Below are positions 25,080 through 33,319 of a stretch of DNA of 64,000 nucleotides, one piece after another (within the stretch, counting starts at the first letter, position 1; each line of letters begins with the position of its first letter). Both the position numbers and the translations under genes were made by a program. This stretch comes from Hoeflea sp038900095 (GTDB lineage Bacteria > Pseudomonadota > Alphaproteobacteria > Rhizobiales > Rhizobiaceae): the NCBI RefSeq assembly GCF_038900095.1, contig NZ_JBBMQQ010000009.1, forward strand, positions 115,237 through 179,236, read 5' to 3'. The notes under the pieces are model-generated. The model searched no databases and was not told the origin of the DNA. It saw only the letters and a list, made by a program, of their open reading frames with translations.

Positions 25080-25430
25080 ATGGAACACATTGCTGCATTC
25101 ATGCTGTTGATTGCCTGCAGTGACGATCTGCAGGCCTGCAAGGAATACCCTGCCCCTGCGATTGCCTATGAAACGGTGGAGCAATGCCAGGCGGAACTGA
25201 CCCCGGCGATCCGCACGATCCCTGCACCGCAGGGAAAATCCTTCGGCAAATGCGTCGAGATCGACCCGGCGCTTTTGTACGAGGATGCCGAAATCGTCTG
25301 GGACATCACGCCTGAAGGCCAATTCGAAGTCAGCCTTGAGTTGATCAACCCGCACATGGCGATCCAGTCCGTCGCCCGCTCCGATTATCCTGCAGCCAAC
25401 ACAGCGACAGCATCCAGCCGGCTGAACTGA
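25080..25430 (+). CDS. Small cysteine-containing protein of the stress regulon
   Basis: 116 residues starting at ATG 25080 with AAAGGAGAAACGTC upstream. A short hydrophobic start (IAAFMLLIAC) is followed by four cysteines (13, 20, 36, 58) and a conserved-looking core DPALLYEDAEIVWDITPEGQFEVSL. I know similar unnamed proteins from Rhizobiales; function is unknown. The perfect EcfG promoter makes it a general stress protein. Export is possible but the signal is weak. Confidence 0.7.
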   Translation: MEHIAAFMLLIACSDDLQACKEYPAPAIAYETVEQCQAELTPAIRTIPAPQGKSFGKCVEIDPALLYEDAEIVWDITPEGQFEVSLELINPHMAIQSVARSDYPAANTATASSRLN

Positions 25431-25448
25431 GTTCGCAGCCGCTGCGGA

Positions 25449-26699
25449 TCAATCCTCGATCCCGAAATCAAGCCGCTGGCGCAAAAACCCCAAATCGGAG
25501 CCGATCGGATCACCGGCGCGCGCCGTCTCCAACAGCGCCTTGCCATGGGCCTTGATCAGCCGTTTGGCTTCGGGTCCAGCGATGGCATGAAGCGAATTGA
25601 GAACCTTGCCGAGATGATCAAGCATGAGGATGTTGCCCCTGGCGGCCTGACGCAGCGGATGCAGCGTCATGTTGAACAAGTCCTCCAGTGACAGTCCCGG
25701 CACCTTCAGGCGCGCCACTCCGTTTTCGTCACAGCGGACATCGCCCCGCAACCCTTCCGAAACAGGTTTGACCAGGGCTGCGGCTATGCGGTCGGCGCAG
25801 GTGACCGCGGTGAAACTGTCGTTGACACCCGGAGACAGGGCGCGCAAGGCGATCTCGAGCAAAATCCGGATGGAAAACCGGATGTCGTCAACCGCACCGC
25901 GATAGGGTTGCAGCGAAATCGAGGAAACGACGGTTGCCGCGGCATCCTTGTCGTCTTGATCAAATCCCGCGACCGCCAGTTCCTGTCCTGCCAGGACAAA
26001 ATCGCCGGGCGCGACCCGGACCGCTATGGACGTATCGTGATGGCGGGCAAGCCGGAGCAGCGCTGCCTCGTCGAGCATCGTCACATATCCAGACTCGCTC
26101 GCCCGAATGGTGGTCACGAGAGCATCCTCATCGAAGCTGTCCTGACCGGTTCCTGTTTCGGCAAGAAGCACGTTGACCTGATGCTCGAGCTGCTCGGATA
26201 TCTTTGCCACTTCGGCGTCGATGGTCACGCTGCGCGAGACCGAATAAACGAAATTGATGACCTGCAACACCGACACCGCTGCCAGGATGAAGGCTACGGC
26301 GATCGACATTTCCGGCCTGAGATCCGGGCCGGTCGCCCTGAGCACCGACAGTGAATACAAAAACGTCCCGCCCAGAATGCCGGCGGTGACCTGGTTGACC
26401 CGGTCGCGGGAAAACCGCTGCAACAGCCGCGGCGCAATGTTGCCGGCAGCCAGCGTGAACACCACCAGCATGATCGAATAGACCATGCTCAGGGTCGTGA
26501 TCGCGGCGGTGGCGATGGTCGACAGCAGCGACCTGGCCGTATCGGTGGAAATCGCCAGCCAGAACGGCAACGGATCTCCGACTATATTGAAGCTTGTGTC
26601 CAGCCAGACCAGCGGGATGGCCAACAGCCAGATGAAAACAGCGATGGCACCGGGAACGCCCAGCAGGCCGTTTAACGTTACAAGCGACCATATCTTCAT
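25449..26699 (-). CDS. DUF2254 membrane protein
   Basis: 416 residues. The N-terminal half has four membrane helices (about 10-35, 55-82, 105-122, 130-150), with the family motif STIATAAITTLSMVYSIMLVVFTLAAGNIAPRLL. The C-terminal half is a soluble domain with SRSVTIDAEV, an IRASESGYVTMLDE block and LRALSPGVNDSFTA. Function is unknown. It stands alone on the minus strand and has a perfect EcfG promoter, which places it in the stress regulon. GAGGG precedes the ATG. Confidence 0.88.
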   Translation of the reverse strand: MKIWSLVTLNGLLGVPGAIAVFIWLLAIPLVWLDTSFNIVGDPLPFWLAISTDTARSLLSTIATAAITTLSMVYSIMLVVFTLAAGNIAPRLLQRFSRDRVNQVTAGILGGTFLYSLSVLRATGPDLRPEMSIAVAFILAAVSVLQVINFVYSVSRSVTIDAEVAKISEQLEHQVNVLLAETGTGQDSFDEDALVTTIRASESGYVTMLDEAALLRLARHHDTSIAVRVAPGDFVLAGQELAVAGFDQDDKDAAATVVSSISLQPYRGAVDDIRFSIRILLEIALRALSPGVNDSFTAVTCADRIAAALVKPVSEGLRGDVRCDENGVARLKVPGLSLEDLFNMTLHPLRQAARGNILMLDHLGKVLNSLHAIAGPEAKRLIKAHGKALLETARAGDPIGSDLGFLRQRLDFGIED

Positions 26700-26726
26700 C
26701 GGGCATCCCTCAAAACAACATAATCA

Positions 26727-26751
26727 AACGCGCGAGCGCGAAGAAAGTTCC
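26727..26751 (-). promoter_or_regulatory. EcfG-type promoter for DUF2254 gene
   Basis: On the minus strand GGAAC (26751-26747), 16 bases, CGTT (26730-26727): a perfect match, with the -10 box 28 bases before the ATG. Confidence 0.85.
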
Positions 26752-26863
26752 GCGCAGGCCAAGCTTATTTCACGAGTGCACATCCGTGCGTTTTTCCAGG
26801 CTCGTTCCGGAAGCACCAACGGCTGACTGATCGTCACGAAATCCGGCTGAATACGAATACGAG

Positions 26864-26888
26864 GGAACCAATCGGCTGTATCGCCGTT
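26864..26888 (+). promoter_or_regulatory. EcfG-type promoter for csbD-like gene
   Basis: GGAAC-N16-CGTT, a perfect match, about 80 bases before the CsbD-family ATG and divergent from the DUF2254 promoter about 110 bases away. Confidence 0.82.
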
Positions 26889-26967
26889 GTCAGGTCAGGC
26901 CGGCAACCGGAACCGCAGACTGGAACCGCCGACCGGCCGACAGCTTTGTTTAACAAGGAGAATTGAT

Positions 26968-27165
26968 ATGAATTGGGATATCGTTGAAGGCAAGTGGAAT
27001 GAATACAAAGGCAAGGCGCAGGCCCAGTGGGGCGAGCTGACCAACGACGACCTCGACGTGATCGAAGGCCGCCGCGATGAACTGGCCGGCAAGATCCAGG
27101 CCCGTTACGGCAAGACCCGTGACGATGCCGAGCGCGAGATCGACAACTGGCTCGACCGCAGCTGA
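26968..27165 (+). CDS. CsbD-family stress protein
   Basis: 65 residues starting NWDIVEGKWNEYKGKAQAQWG, with DDLDVIEGRRDELAGKIQARYGKTRDDAEREIDNWL: the complete CsbD-like domain. These small acidic, helix-rich proteins accumulate in general stress; their biochemical role is unknown. ATG 26968 has AAGGAGAATTGAT upstream. It is a single-gene unit between an EcfG promoter and a strong terminator. Confidence 0.92.
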   Translation: MNWDIVEGKWNEYKGKAQAQWGELTNDDLDVIEGRRDELAGKIQARYGKTRDDAEREIDNWLDRS

Positions 27166-27180
27166 TTACCGTTGACTGCA

Positions 27181-27209
27181 AAGGCCCGGCAAACTCTATG
27201 CCGGGCCTT
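27181..27209 (+). terminator. Rho-independent terminator
   Basis: 11-bp stem AAGGCCCGGCA/TGCCGGGCCTT followed by TCTTC, 16 bases after the csbD-like stop. It sits just before the Crp/Fnr gene start. Confidence 0.75.
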
Positions 27210-27228
27210 TCTTCATGAAAGGCTGCCC

Positions 27229-28017
27229 ATGCCATCCAAGAACCAGAGCGCAATCCCCGAGAATGCAAGCCCGCTCGTGCGCAGGCTTGGGCGCTCCGTG
27301 TTGCTGACTTCGGAAGAGGTGGATTTTCTCGAAACCATGCAGGTCAACCAGGCCGCTGTCGCCAAGGGCGATGAATTCATCCAGGACGGGGAACCGATCC
27401 GCGTGACCTTTCTTGTCCGGCGCGGATGGGTGATCCGGTACAGGATTACACCTGCCGGACGCCGCCTCATCATCGGGGTGTCCCTGCCCGGCGACTTCAT
27501 CGGGCTTCATGTGAATTTCATTCATTCCTCGATTTTTTCTGCCGCCGCACTCACCAACAGCTCGCTGGCCCTGATCGAGCCGGTACGCCTTCTCGAAATC
27601 CACCGGCGCTTTCCGGTGCTTGCTTCAGGGCTCGACTGGATGTCGGTGCGCCACTCCAACATCCTTTCCGAACACAAGGTATCGCTGGGCGCGCGAAACG
27701 CTGCGCAGCGAATCCTGCATTTCCTGCTCGAATTGTGGGTCAGGCTGGAACAGGTCGGGCTTGCGAATGACAAGGGCTTCGAGCTCGAACTCACGCAGGA
27801 GCAAATTGGCGACTGCATGGGTTTGTCCACGGTTCACGTCAATCGTTCGCTCAGCCGCCTTGGCAAGGACAAGCTGATCAGGATCGACAAGGGAGCCGTG
27901 ACATTTCCACAGGCCTCCAGATCGATCGGCTTTGCCGACTTCGACGAACGCTTTTTGATGGACTTCGCCCCCCGGCCTGACAGCCATTTCGGCAACAAGG
28001 GGATCCCGAGAACCTGA
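27229..28017 (+). CDS. Crp/Fnr-family transcriptional regulator
   Basis: 262 residues with an N-terminal cyclic-nucleotide-type beta barrel (about 45-135, GEPIRVTFLVRRGWVIRYRITPAGRRLIIGVSLPGDFIG split over conserved turns) and a C-terminal winged helix with LTQEQIGDCMGLSTVHVNRSLSRLG as recognition helix. No N-terminal cysteine cluster is seen, so it is not a classic FNR oxygen sensor. ATG 27229 has AAAGG upstream. The ligand is unknown. It lies inside the stress island but without its own EcfG promoter. Confidence 0.88.
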   Translation: MPSKNQSAIPENASPLVRRLGRSVLLTSEEVDFLETMQVNQAAVAKGDEFIQDGEPIRVTFLVRRGWVIRYRITPAGRRLIIGVSLPGDFIGLHVNFIHSSIFSAAALTNSSLALIEPVRLLEIHRRFPVLASGLDWMSVRHSNILSEHKVSLGARNAAQRILHFLLELWVRLEQVGLANDKGFELELTQEQIGDCMGLSTVHVNRSLSRLGKDKLIRIDKGAVTFPQASRSIGFADFDERFLMDFAPRPDSHFGNKGIPRT

Positions 28018-28159
28018 CCCCGCAGTTTAACCTGTGTAATAGACGCGAGCCGGCTGACACATTACGGTGTTTCTTTTTGAACACTGCTACCCGGTAGCGC
28101 GCAACTTTTACCCAAGCCCCATGGCTTAAGACCTTGAAGCCGGACTGACCCAAACAATA

Positions 28160-29869
28160 TTGCAACAGCCAAGCAGACCGCATTGCGGGATCAGCAGGCC
28201 TTTTCGAAAGAGCCAGAATTTGTTCTACCGACTGCAGCCAGTCCTGGTTTTCGTGATTGTCGCCATTGTCGGCATGCTCACGGCCACCGCCTCCTGGTAC
28301 ACGATCGATCAAGCCAACCGGCTGGCCTTTGTCGGCATCGCCGAAGACGCGGTGCAGCGGGTGGGAGACCGTATCGAAAACCACATGCTTCTGATCAAGT
28401 CGGTGGAGGCTCATTTCCAGGCCACGGGTCAGGTGCCGAGCGTCGAGGCGTTCAGGGTTTTTGTCAGCCACCTGCAGAAGACCGAACAGTTCAACGGCGT
28501 TCAGGGACTTGGCTTTGCCCGCTACGTGCAAGCCGGATCACAATCCGACCTGGCGATTTCTTCCGAGCTGGAGCGGAATTACAACCTGCCGCGCTTGCCA
28601 TGGCCGGAGACGAACGAAACCTACCGCATCCCCATCGTCATGCTGGAACCGGCAACAGATATCAACCGCCGGGCGCTGGGGTTTGACATGTACGCCGAAC
28701 CCACCCGCCGTGCGGCCATTCTGGCGGCCCTTAGCGAACAGCGATTGCGCGCTTCGGGAACGGTAGAGCTGGTTCAGGAGAACTCACACGACCCGCAAGC
28801 CGGGTTTCTGATGTACACGCCGTTCTTCGGCGCCAACACGGGCCTGCCGCTCGGGTTCATCTATGCCCCGTTCCGCATTCCCAACCTGTTTGACTCGGCG
28901 CTCAACCGGCCGCCCATGCTGCCGGTTCACATCACCGCCTGGGATGGCGAGCCGACAGATGCGGGACTGATCTACAAATCGGAGGCAAATCCAAGCCGCC
29001 GCATCGACGCAGCGCCGCCTTCGGTGATGTCCGTCGAGGTGGCCGGCCGCACCTGGACCGTCGAAATCCGTGCGTCCGAAGACTACCGCCCGCCGGTGGA
29101 CCAGACGCGCACCATCATGCTGGCCGTCGCCAGCCTCCTTCTGGCCGCGGCGCTGGCCGCATCTTCGCGCGCCCAGCAGCGCACCATCGAGGTCGGAGAA
29201 GCATTGCGGCTGCAATCCGAACGGGCGCTGACCGACCGGGAATTCCTGCTGCAGGAAATGAAGCACCGGATCAAGAACATGATTGCCAGGGTGCTGGCGA
29301 TGTCGCGGCAGACGGCGCGATCGGCCGACAGCCTGAACGATTTCACGCACTCCTTCAGTGCCCGGCTGCAGGCCATGGCTGCCTCGCAGGACCTGCTGGC
29401 GCGCACAGCCTGGCAAAGCGCTGATCTGAAGATGCTGCTGGCGCAGGAACTCAGGCAGCTGTTTGGCGACAATCTCGACAAAAGCAACATCAAGGGTCCG
29501 GGCATCGAACTCAACGAGGTTGCGGCGCAGGCGTTTGGCCTGGCTTTTCACGAACTTGCCACCAATGCCCTCAAATATGGCTCGGCTCAGTCCGAAGACG
29601 GCAAACTCGACATCTGGTGGCGGATCGAACGCAAGGCGGGAGACCCCGAGACACTGGTGTTTTCGTGGCGGGAGCGCCGCACGACGCCACTGGGCGAGCA
29701 GAATTCGAATGCGCTTGCCCAAAAAGGCGGTTTCGGCACGAAACTTCTCGATGCCACCATGCGCGTGGAACTCGGTGGCTCAATCAACATTGTTCCGGAC
29801 GAATATGGAATCGATGTCACCATCAGGGTGCCGTTCGAGCGGGTAAAGGCCAACCATCAGCAGTCCTGA
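28160..29869 (+). CDS. CHASE-domain HWE sensor histidine kinase (membrane)
   Basis: Up to 569 residues. A first membrane helix (about 26-50) is followed by a periplasmic CHASE domain (about 65-270), a second helix (about 315-333), and an HWE kinase: H box EMKHRIKNMIARVLAMSRQT, N box HELATNALKYGSA, W-x-E in FSWRER and G box GGFGTKLLDATM. All catalytic boxes are intact. The start is uncertain; TTG 28160 has no clear ribosome site and a later TTG near 28220 (LFYRLQP) is equally possible. It is a good candidate for the sensor that phosphorylates PhyR, alone or with the soluble kinase at 23900. Confidence 0.85.
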   Translation: MQQPSRPHCGISRPFRKSQNLFYRLQPVLVFVIVAIVGMLTATASWYTIDQANRLAFVGIAEDAVQRVGDRIENHMLLIKSVEAHFQATGQVPSVEAFRVFVSHLQKTEQFNGVQGLGFARYVQAGSQSDLAISSELERNYNLPRLPWPETNETYRIPIVMLEPATDINRRALGFDMYAEPTRRAAILAALSEQRLRASGTVELVQENSHDPQAGFLMYTPFFGANTGLPLGFIYAPFRIPNLFDSALNRPPMLPVHITAWDGEPTDAGLIYKSEANPSRRIDAAPPSVMSVEVAGRTWTVEIRASEDYRPPVDQTRTIMLAVASLLLAAALAASSRAQQRTIEVGEALRLQSERALTDREFLLQEMKHRIKNMIARVLAMSRQTARSADSLNDFTHSFSARLQAMAASQDLLARTAWQSADLKMLLAQELRQLFGDNLDKSNIKGPGIELNEVAAQAFGLAFHELATNALKYGSAQSEDGKLDIWWRIERKAGDPETLVFSWRERRTTPLGEQNSNALAQKGGFGTKLLDATMRVELGGSINIVPDEYGIDVTIRVPFERVKANHQQS

Positions 29870-29959
29870 CAGGACGGCTGGCTGACCCCGGCAACGATGA
29901 CTTATTCCGCAGCCGGACGCGTCCGGATCACCTGAACCAGCGTCATCACATTTGCGTAC

Positions 29960-29984
29960 GGAACGAATGGCGGCGTCCGGCATT
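29960..29984 (+). promoter_or_regulatory. EcfG-like promoter (one mismatch)
   Basis: GGAAC-N16-CATT, the same -10 variant as in front of nepR, 24 bases before the AI-2E-type transporter ATG. Confidence 0.5.
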
Positions 29985-30008
29985 GTCCCTGTTTGAGGGG
30001 ATATCCGG

Positions 30009-31124
30009 ATGAAGCGTCTGTATCGCATGGAACCGCCAGTGGTGCGGATTGCTGCAAAGTCCGGCATGGATGCCGGGCTGCAGTCGTCGGCCCGCATCGC
30101 CATCATCATCACCGGGCTGCTCGCGACGCTGGCCGCGCTTGATTTCGGACAGGCATTCCTGGCGCCTGTCTGCCTTGCGGTCGTCACGGGACTGATGGCC
30201 TCGCCGGTAGCTTCGGCGCTCGAGCGTTTCATCCCTGCCTCGCTGGCAGCCGCGACCGTCGTCATCCTGTTTCTTGCTCTGATCGGCTCGGCGGTGGCGC
30301 TGTTTTCAATGCCGCTGTCGATCTGGACCGAGAGACTGCCCGAGATCTGGCACGAGATGCAGCGGCACCTGCTCGACTGGCGTACGGTGTTTGATACGCT
30401 CGGCGGCGTGCAGGAACAGATCCGCACCATCGCCGGCGGCAAGGCACAGATGACGGTCGACATTGCCGATACATCCACGGTCCAGGAAATCGCCACGCTG
30501 GCGCCGGCATTGATGGCGCAGATCGTGCTTTTCCTGGCAAGCCTCTATTTCTTTCTGGCCACCCGCCATTCGATCCGCATCAGCGTCCTGTCGCTGTGTT
30601 TCAGCCGCCGCTCGCGGCTCAGGACCGCGCGGATGTTCCGCGACGCCGAATGGTTCGTTTCCAGGTACCTGCTGTCGATCACGGTGATCAATGCCGGGCT
30701 TGGGGCAGCAACAGCCTGCGCCATGTGGCTGCTTGACGTGCCGCAGCCCTACCTGTGGGGCATGCTGGCCTTCAGCCTGAACTATGTCGTCTATATCGGC
30801 CCCGCGGCGATGGCCGTGATCCTGCTTGGCGTTGGCCTGGCGACGTGGGATTCGCCACCGGCGATTTTCCTGCCGATGGGCGCCTATCTTACACTGAACC
30901 TGATCGAGGCCCAGTTTGTCACGCCGCAGGTGATCGGGCGCTCGGTCACGCTCAATCCGTTCTTCGTTTTCCTGTCGCTGTCATTCTGGATCTGGATGTG
31001 GGGACCGGCCGGCGGCCTGCTTGCGGTGCCGTTCCTTCTCATCGCCTACGCAGTGATCAGAAACGCACTTCCGGTCCAGACCGGCAGTGCGGCGACTGAC
31101 CAAAAATCCGGCAAAAAAAATTGA
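30009..31124 (+). CDS. AI-2E-family (PerM/TqsA-like) transporter
   Basis: 371 residues, seven or eight helices, with the family C-terminus YLTLNLIEAQFVTPQVIGRSVTLNPFFVFLSLSFWIWMWG broken only by normal variation. Members act as exporters or Na+-coupled carriers; the substrate is not predictable. A CATT-variant EcfG promoter lies upstream, so it may be stress-induced. It ends 9 bases before the next EcfG promoter. Confidence 0.87.
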   Translation: MKRLYRMEPPVVRIAAKSGMDAGLQSSARIAIIITGLLATLAALDFGQAFLAPVCLAVVTGLMASPVASALERFIPASLAAATVVILFLALIGSAVALFSMPLSIWTERLPEIWHEMQRHLLDWRTVFDTLGGVQEQIRTIAGGKAQMTVDIADTSTVQEIATLAPALMAQIVLFLASLYFFLATRHSIRISVLSLCFSRRSRLRTARMFRDAEWFVSRYLLSITVINAGLGAATACAMWLLDVPQPYLWGMLAFSLNYVVYIGPAAMAVILLGVGLATWDSPPAIFLPMGAYLTLNLIEAQFVTPQVIGRSVTLNPFFVFLSLSFWIWMWGPAGGLLAVPFLLIAYAVIRNALPVQTGSAATDQKSGKKN

Positions 31125-31132
31125 AGCCAGCG

Positions 31133-31157
31133 GGAACAATGGACAGGGGCAAACGTT
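31133..31157 (+). promoter_or_regulatory. EcfG-type promoter for PRC-barrel gene
   Basis: GGAAC-N16-CGTT, a perfect match, giving a leader of about 85 bases before the ATG at 31248. Confidence 0.83.
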
Positions 31158-31247
31158 TATCCCCTGTACACGCCGCCGAGCCGGTCCAGCGCTCTCACAC
31201 ACGGTCCCAGCCCGGCGGGCACCTTTCGATGCAAAGAGGAAATTATC

Positions 31248-32153
31248 ATGTTCAAGATGCTTTTGGCCAGCACCGCGCTCGCAACCATGGTTACCACAAC
31301 CGCGATGGCGGCAAGTGAAACCACCACCAACACCACTGCCGGCTCCGAAACCGTTGTCATGACGGACAAGGACGCCGCAATGCACATGAACCACAATCTC
31401 GCCAGCAAGCTGATCGGCTCGGCTGTCTACGGTTCTGCCTCCGAGGATGCCGACATGATCGGCGACATCAACGATATCGTGATCACGCCGGAAGGCCAGG
31501 TCGCTTCCGTGATCGTCGGTGTCGGCGGATTTCTCGGCATTGGCGAAAAGGACGTTTCGGTCAGCTACGACACCATCGAATGGGTCGAGCGTGACGGCGA
31601 TCGCTGGCTGGTCGCCAACATGACCCGCGAGCAGCTTGAAGCCGCTCCTGCGTTTGACCGCACCACGCTCTATTCGGATGATCGCTCCGCCGAAGCCGAT
31701 GCAAACGCAACCGGACAGATGCCGGCGGAAGACCAGACTGCCGAGAAGGTCGAGAACGGCACCAGCGCCGTCGACATGGCCGAAGAAAAGACCACCAGCA
31801 TTGATCGTTCGGCGATGACCCCGGTTATGACCGATGAGCTCAGCGCCGAGAACCTGATCGGCCGCACGGTCTACAGCGCCAATGACGAAAACATTGGTGA
31901 AGTCGGCGACGTGCTGCTGACCAGCGACAACAAGGTCGAAGGCTTCGTCCTCGACGTCGGCGGTTTCCTCGGAATGGGTGAAAAGCAGGTTGCGATCTCG
32001 CCTGAAAACCTCGACATCCGCGCCGATGCCGATGGCGAACTGACCATCTTCACGCCCTTCACCCAGGAGCAGCTCGAAGCCCAGAATGAATATTCGAAGG
32101 AGAGCTGGGAAGCCAAGCGCGACAGCGTGATCCTGGTGGTTCCTGCCGGCTAA
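31248..32153 (+). CDS. Exported protein with two PRC-barrel domains
   Basis: 301 residues. A signal peptide (FKMLLASTALATMVTTTAMA, cleavage after AMAA at about residue 22) precedes two copies of a PRC barrel. Copy one (about 50-135) has LASKLIGSAVYGS and VGGFLGIGEKDVSVSYD. Copy two (about 200-285) has SAENLIGRTVYSA and VGGFLGMGEKQVAISPE. A polar acidic linker joins them. It is periplasmic or envelope-associated; exact role unknown. AGAGGAAATTATC precedes the ATG. A perfect EcfG promoter and a strong terminator make it a one-gene stress unit. Confidence 0.88.
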   Translation: MFKMLLASTALATMVTTTAMAASETTTNTTAGSETVVMTDKDAAMHMNHNLASKLIGSAVYGSASEDADMIGDINDIVITPEGQVASVIVGVGGFLGIGEKDVSVSYDTIEWVERDGDRWLVANMTREQLEAAPAFDRTTLYSDDRSAEADANATGQMPAEDQTAEKVENGTSAVDMAEEKTTSIDRSAMTPVMTDELSAENLIGRTVYSANDENIGEVGDVLLTSDNKVEGFVLDVGGFLGMGEKQVAISPENLDIRADADGELTIFTPFTQEQLEAQNEYSKESWEAKRDSVILVVPAG

Positions 32154-32180
32154 GCAGCAACCAATCCAATGCAGACAGAG

Positions 32181-32213
32181 ATGGCCGCCGGAACATTCCG
32201 GCGGCCATTTTCT
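32181..32213 (+). terminator. Rho-independent terminator
   Basis: 13-bp stem ATGGCCGCCGGAA/TTCCGGCGGCCAT with a tight loop followed by TTTCTTT. It ends the PRC-barrel transcript just before the next promoter. Confidence 0.85.
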
Positions 32214-32224
32214 TTGCAATCAGC

Positions 32225-32249
32225 GGAACTTTCCCGGTGCCGGCACGTT
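32225..32249 (+). promoter_or_regulatory. EcfG-type promoter for DUF883-dps run
   Basis: GGAAC-N16-CGTT, a perfect match, 33 bases before the DUF883 ATG. Confidence 0.85.
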
Positions 32250-32281
32250 GGTTGGGTGAACATACAAAAGGAGACTTTCCA

Positions 32282-32611
32282 ATGGCTGCTACCAGCAAAT
32301 CCACCCGTTCGAACAGCAACCCGGTTGTTGACGACATCGCAGAACGCGCCGCCCGCATCCGCGAGGATCTGGCAGCACTCGGCGAAGCGCTTGCCGGTGC
32401 CGGCGCAGTCCAGTCGGGCGTTGCCCGTGAAGTGGCCGAAAACAAGATCGACGAGTTGCTCAAGAGCGGCGAGAAGATCGTGGCCGACCTGTCGAGCCAG
32501 TACTCGCACGCCGAAAAGCAGGTCAGCACCACGGTTCGCGACAACCCGCTGCAGTCGCTTGGGGTCGCCGTGGCCGCCGGTTTCCTGGCCGCATTCCTGA
32601 TGCGCCGCTAA
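32282..32611 (+). CDS. DUF883 (ElaB/YqjD-like) membrane-anchored protein
   Basis: 109 residues: a long charged helix (about 15-85, VDDIAERAARIREDLAALGEAL and KIDELLKSGEKIVADLSSQYSHAEKQV) and a C-terminal hydrophobic anchor (LQSLGVAVAAGFLAAFLMRR). E. coli relatives tether ribosomes to the inner membrane in stationary phase; the same role is inferred here. AAAGGAGACTTTCC precedes the ATG. It is the first gene of a stress-promoter run ending in dps. Confidence 0.88.
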   Translation: MAATSKSTRSNSNPVVDDIAERAARIREDLAALGEALAGAGAVQSGVAREVAENKIDELLKSGEKIVADLSSQYSHAEKQVSTTVRDNPLQSLGVAVAAGFLAAFLMRR

Positions 32612-32615
32612 GCCG

Positions 32616-33029
32616 ATGTTCGCCGCCCTCCCACTGACCTCGATTGTCTCTGCCGTCGCCGGGGCCAAAGCCCGGCAGTTGCGCCGTGACGCCATCCTGC
32701 TGGGTTTCGTATGCCTGATGGTGCTGATGGCCACTGCGGCACTTTTCTCCGCCTTCGCGCTGTTCGTCGCCGAGACTTACGGGCTGATGAACGGCTTGCT
32801 TGCGGCGGCAGGGCTCGCGGTCCTGTTGAGCGTCCTGGCCCTGTTGGTCCGTTCCCTGCTTCGCCGCAGGGCCCGGCACCGGATGAGTGTGGCCATGGCA
32901 AGCAACGCTTCGGCGCTGGCTGTTTCCTCCGCCTCAAGCGCGATCGCCCGCAACAAGACAACCGCGATCGTCGCCGGCCTGCTGATCGGCGCTGTCGCCG
33001 GTGCCATGGTGCGCCCGGAGCGAAACTAG
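32616..33029 (+). CDS. Holin-superfamily-like membrane protein
   Basis: 137 residues with two strong helices (about 27-51 and 57-82), a basic loop (LLRRRARHR) and a third C-terminal hydrophobic segment (TTAIVAGLLIGAVAGAMVRP) resembling the DUF883 anchor. It lies 4 bases after the DUF883 stop, so the two are coupled and probably act together at the inner membrane. Phage-holin-like families often sit beside DUF883 genes; no lysis role is implied. Confidence 0.7.
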   Translation: MFAALPLTSIVSAVAGAKARQLRRDAILLGFVCLMVLMATAALFSAFALFVAETYGLMNGLLAAAGLAVLLSVLALLVRSLLRRRARHRMSVAMASNASALAVSSASSAIARNKTTAIVAGLLIGAVAGAMVRPERN

Positions 33030-33075
33030 CGTTTCAAAGCCCCAGGCAGAACCACTTGAAGAAGGAACGCCGAAA

Positions 33076-33282
33076 ATGAACCAACCAATCGATCCGATCA
33101 GCGTCCGCCAGGCCCGCCAGGGAAAGCCGGTCCTCGTCATCCTGACCATCAGCATGGTGCTCGCCATCATCGCCGGCTGGGTGCTCTGGGGAGCCATCGC
33201 CGAAGACACCGGCTCCGGTCTGGCTGAAGCCGCCTCTGTGGCACTGCCGCAAACCATGACCGACACCTTCCAAGCCGCCTGA
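33076..33282 (+). CDS. 68-residue single-pass membrane protein
   Basis: Starts at ATG 33076 with GAAGGAAC about 7 bases upstream. A basic head (RQARQGK) precedes one helix (VLVILTISMVLAIIAGWVLWG, residues about 19-39) and an acidic, probably periplasmic tail. No family recognised. It lies between the holin-like gene and dps in the same direction with short gaps, so it is probably part of the same stress operon. Confidence 0.6.
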   Translation: MNQPIDPISVRQARQGKPVLVILTISMVLAIIAGWVLWGAIAEDTGSGLAEAASVALPQTMTDTFQAA

Positions 33283-33319
33283 ATCCCCCATCAATGACCA
33301 AAGCAGAAAGGAACACACC

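Noticed and set aside
26903..26935. Two further GGAAC boxes just before the csbD-like gene
   Set aside because: Their -10 positions do not match CGTT. The perfect promoter at 26864 is sufficient.
32616..33029. Holin-like gene as a sign of prophage
   Set aside because: No other phage gene, integrase or att repeat is nearby; the family commonly accompanies DUF883 stress genes.
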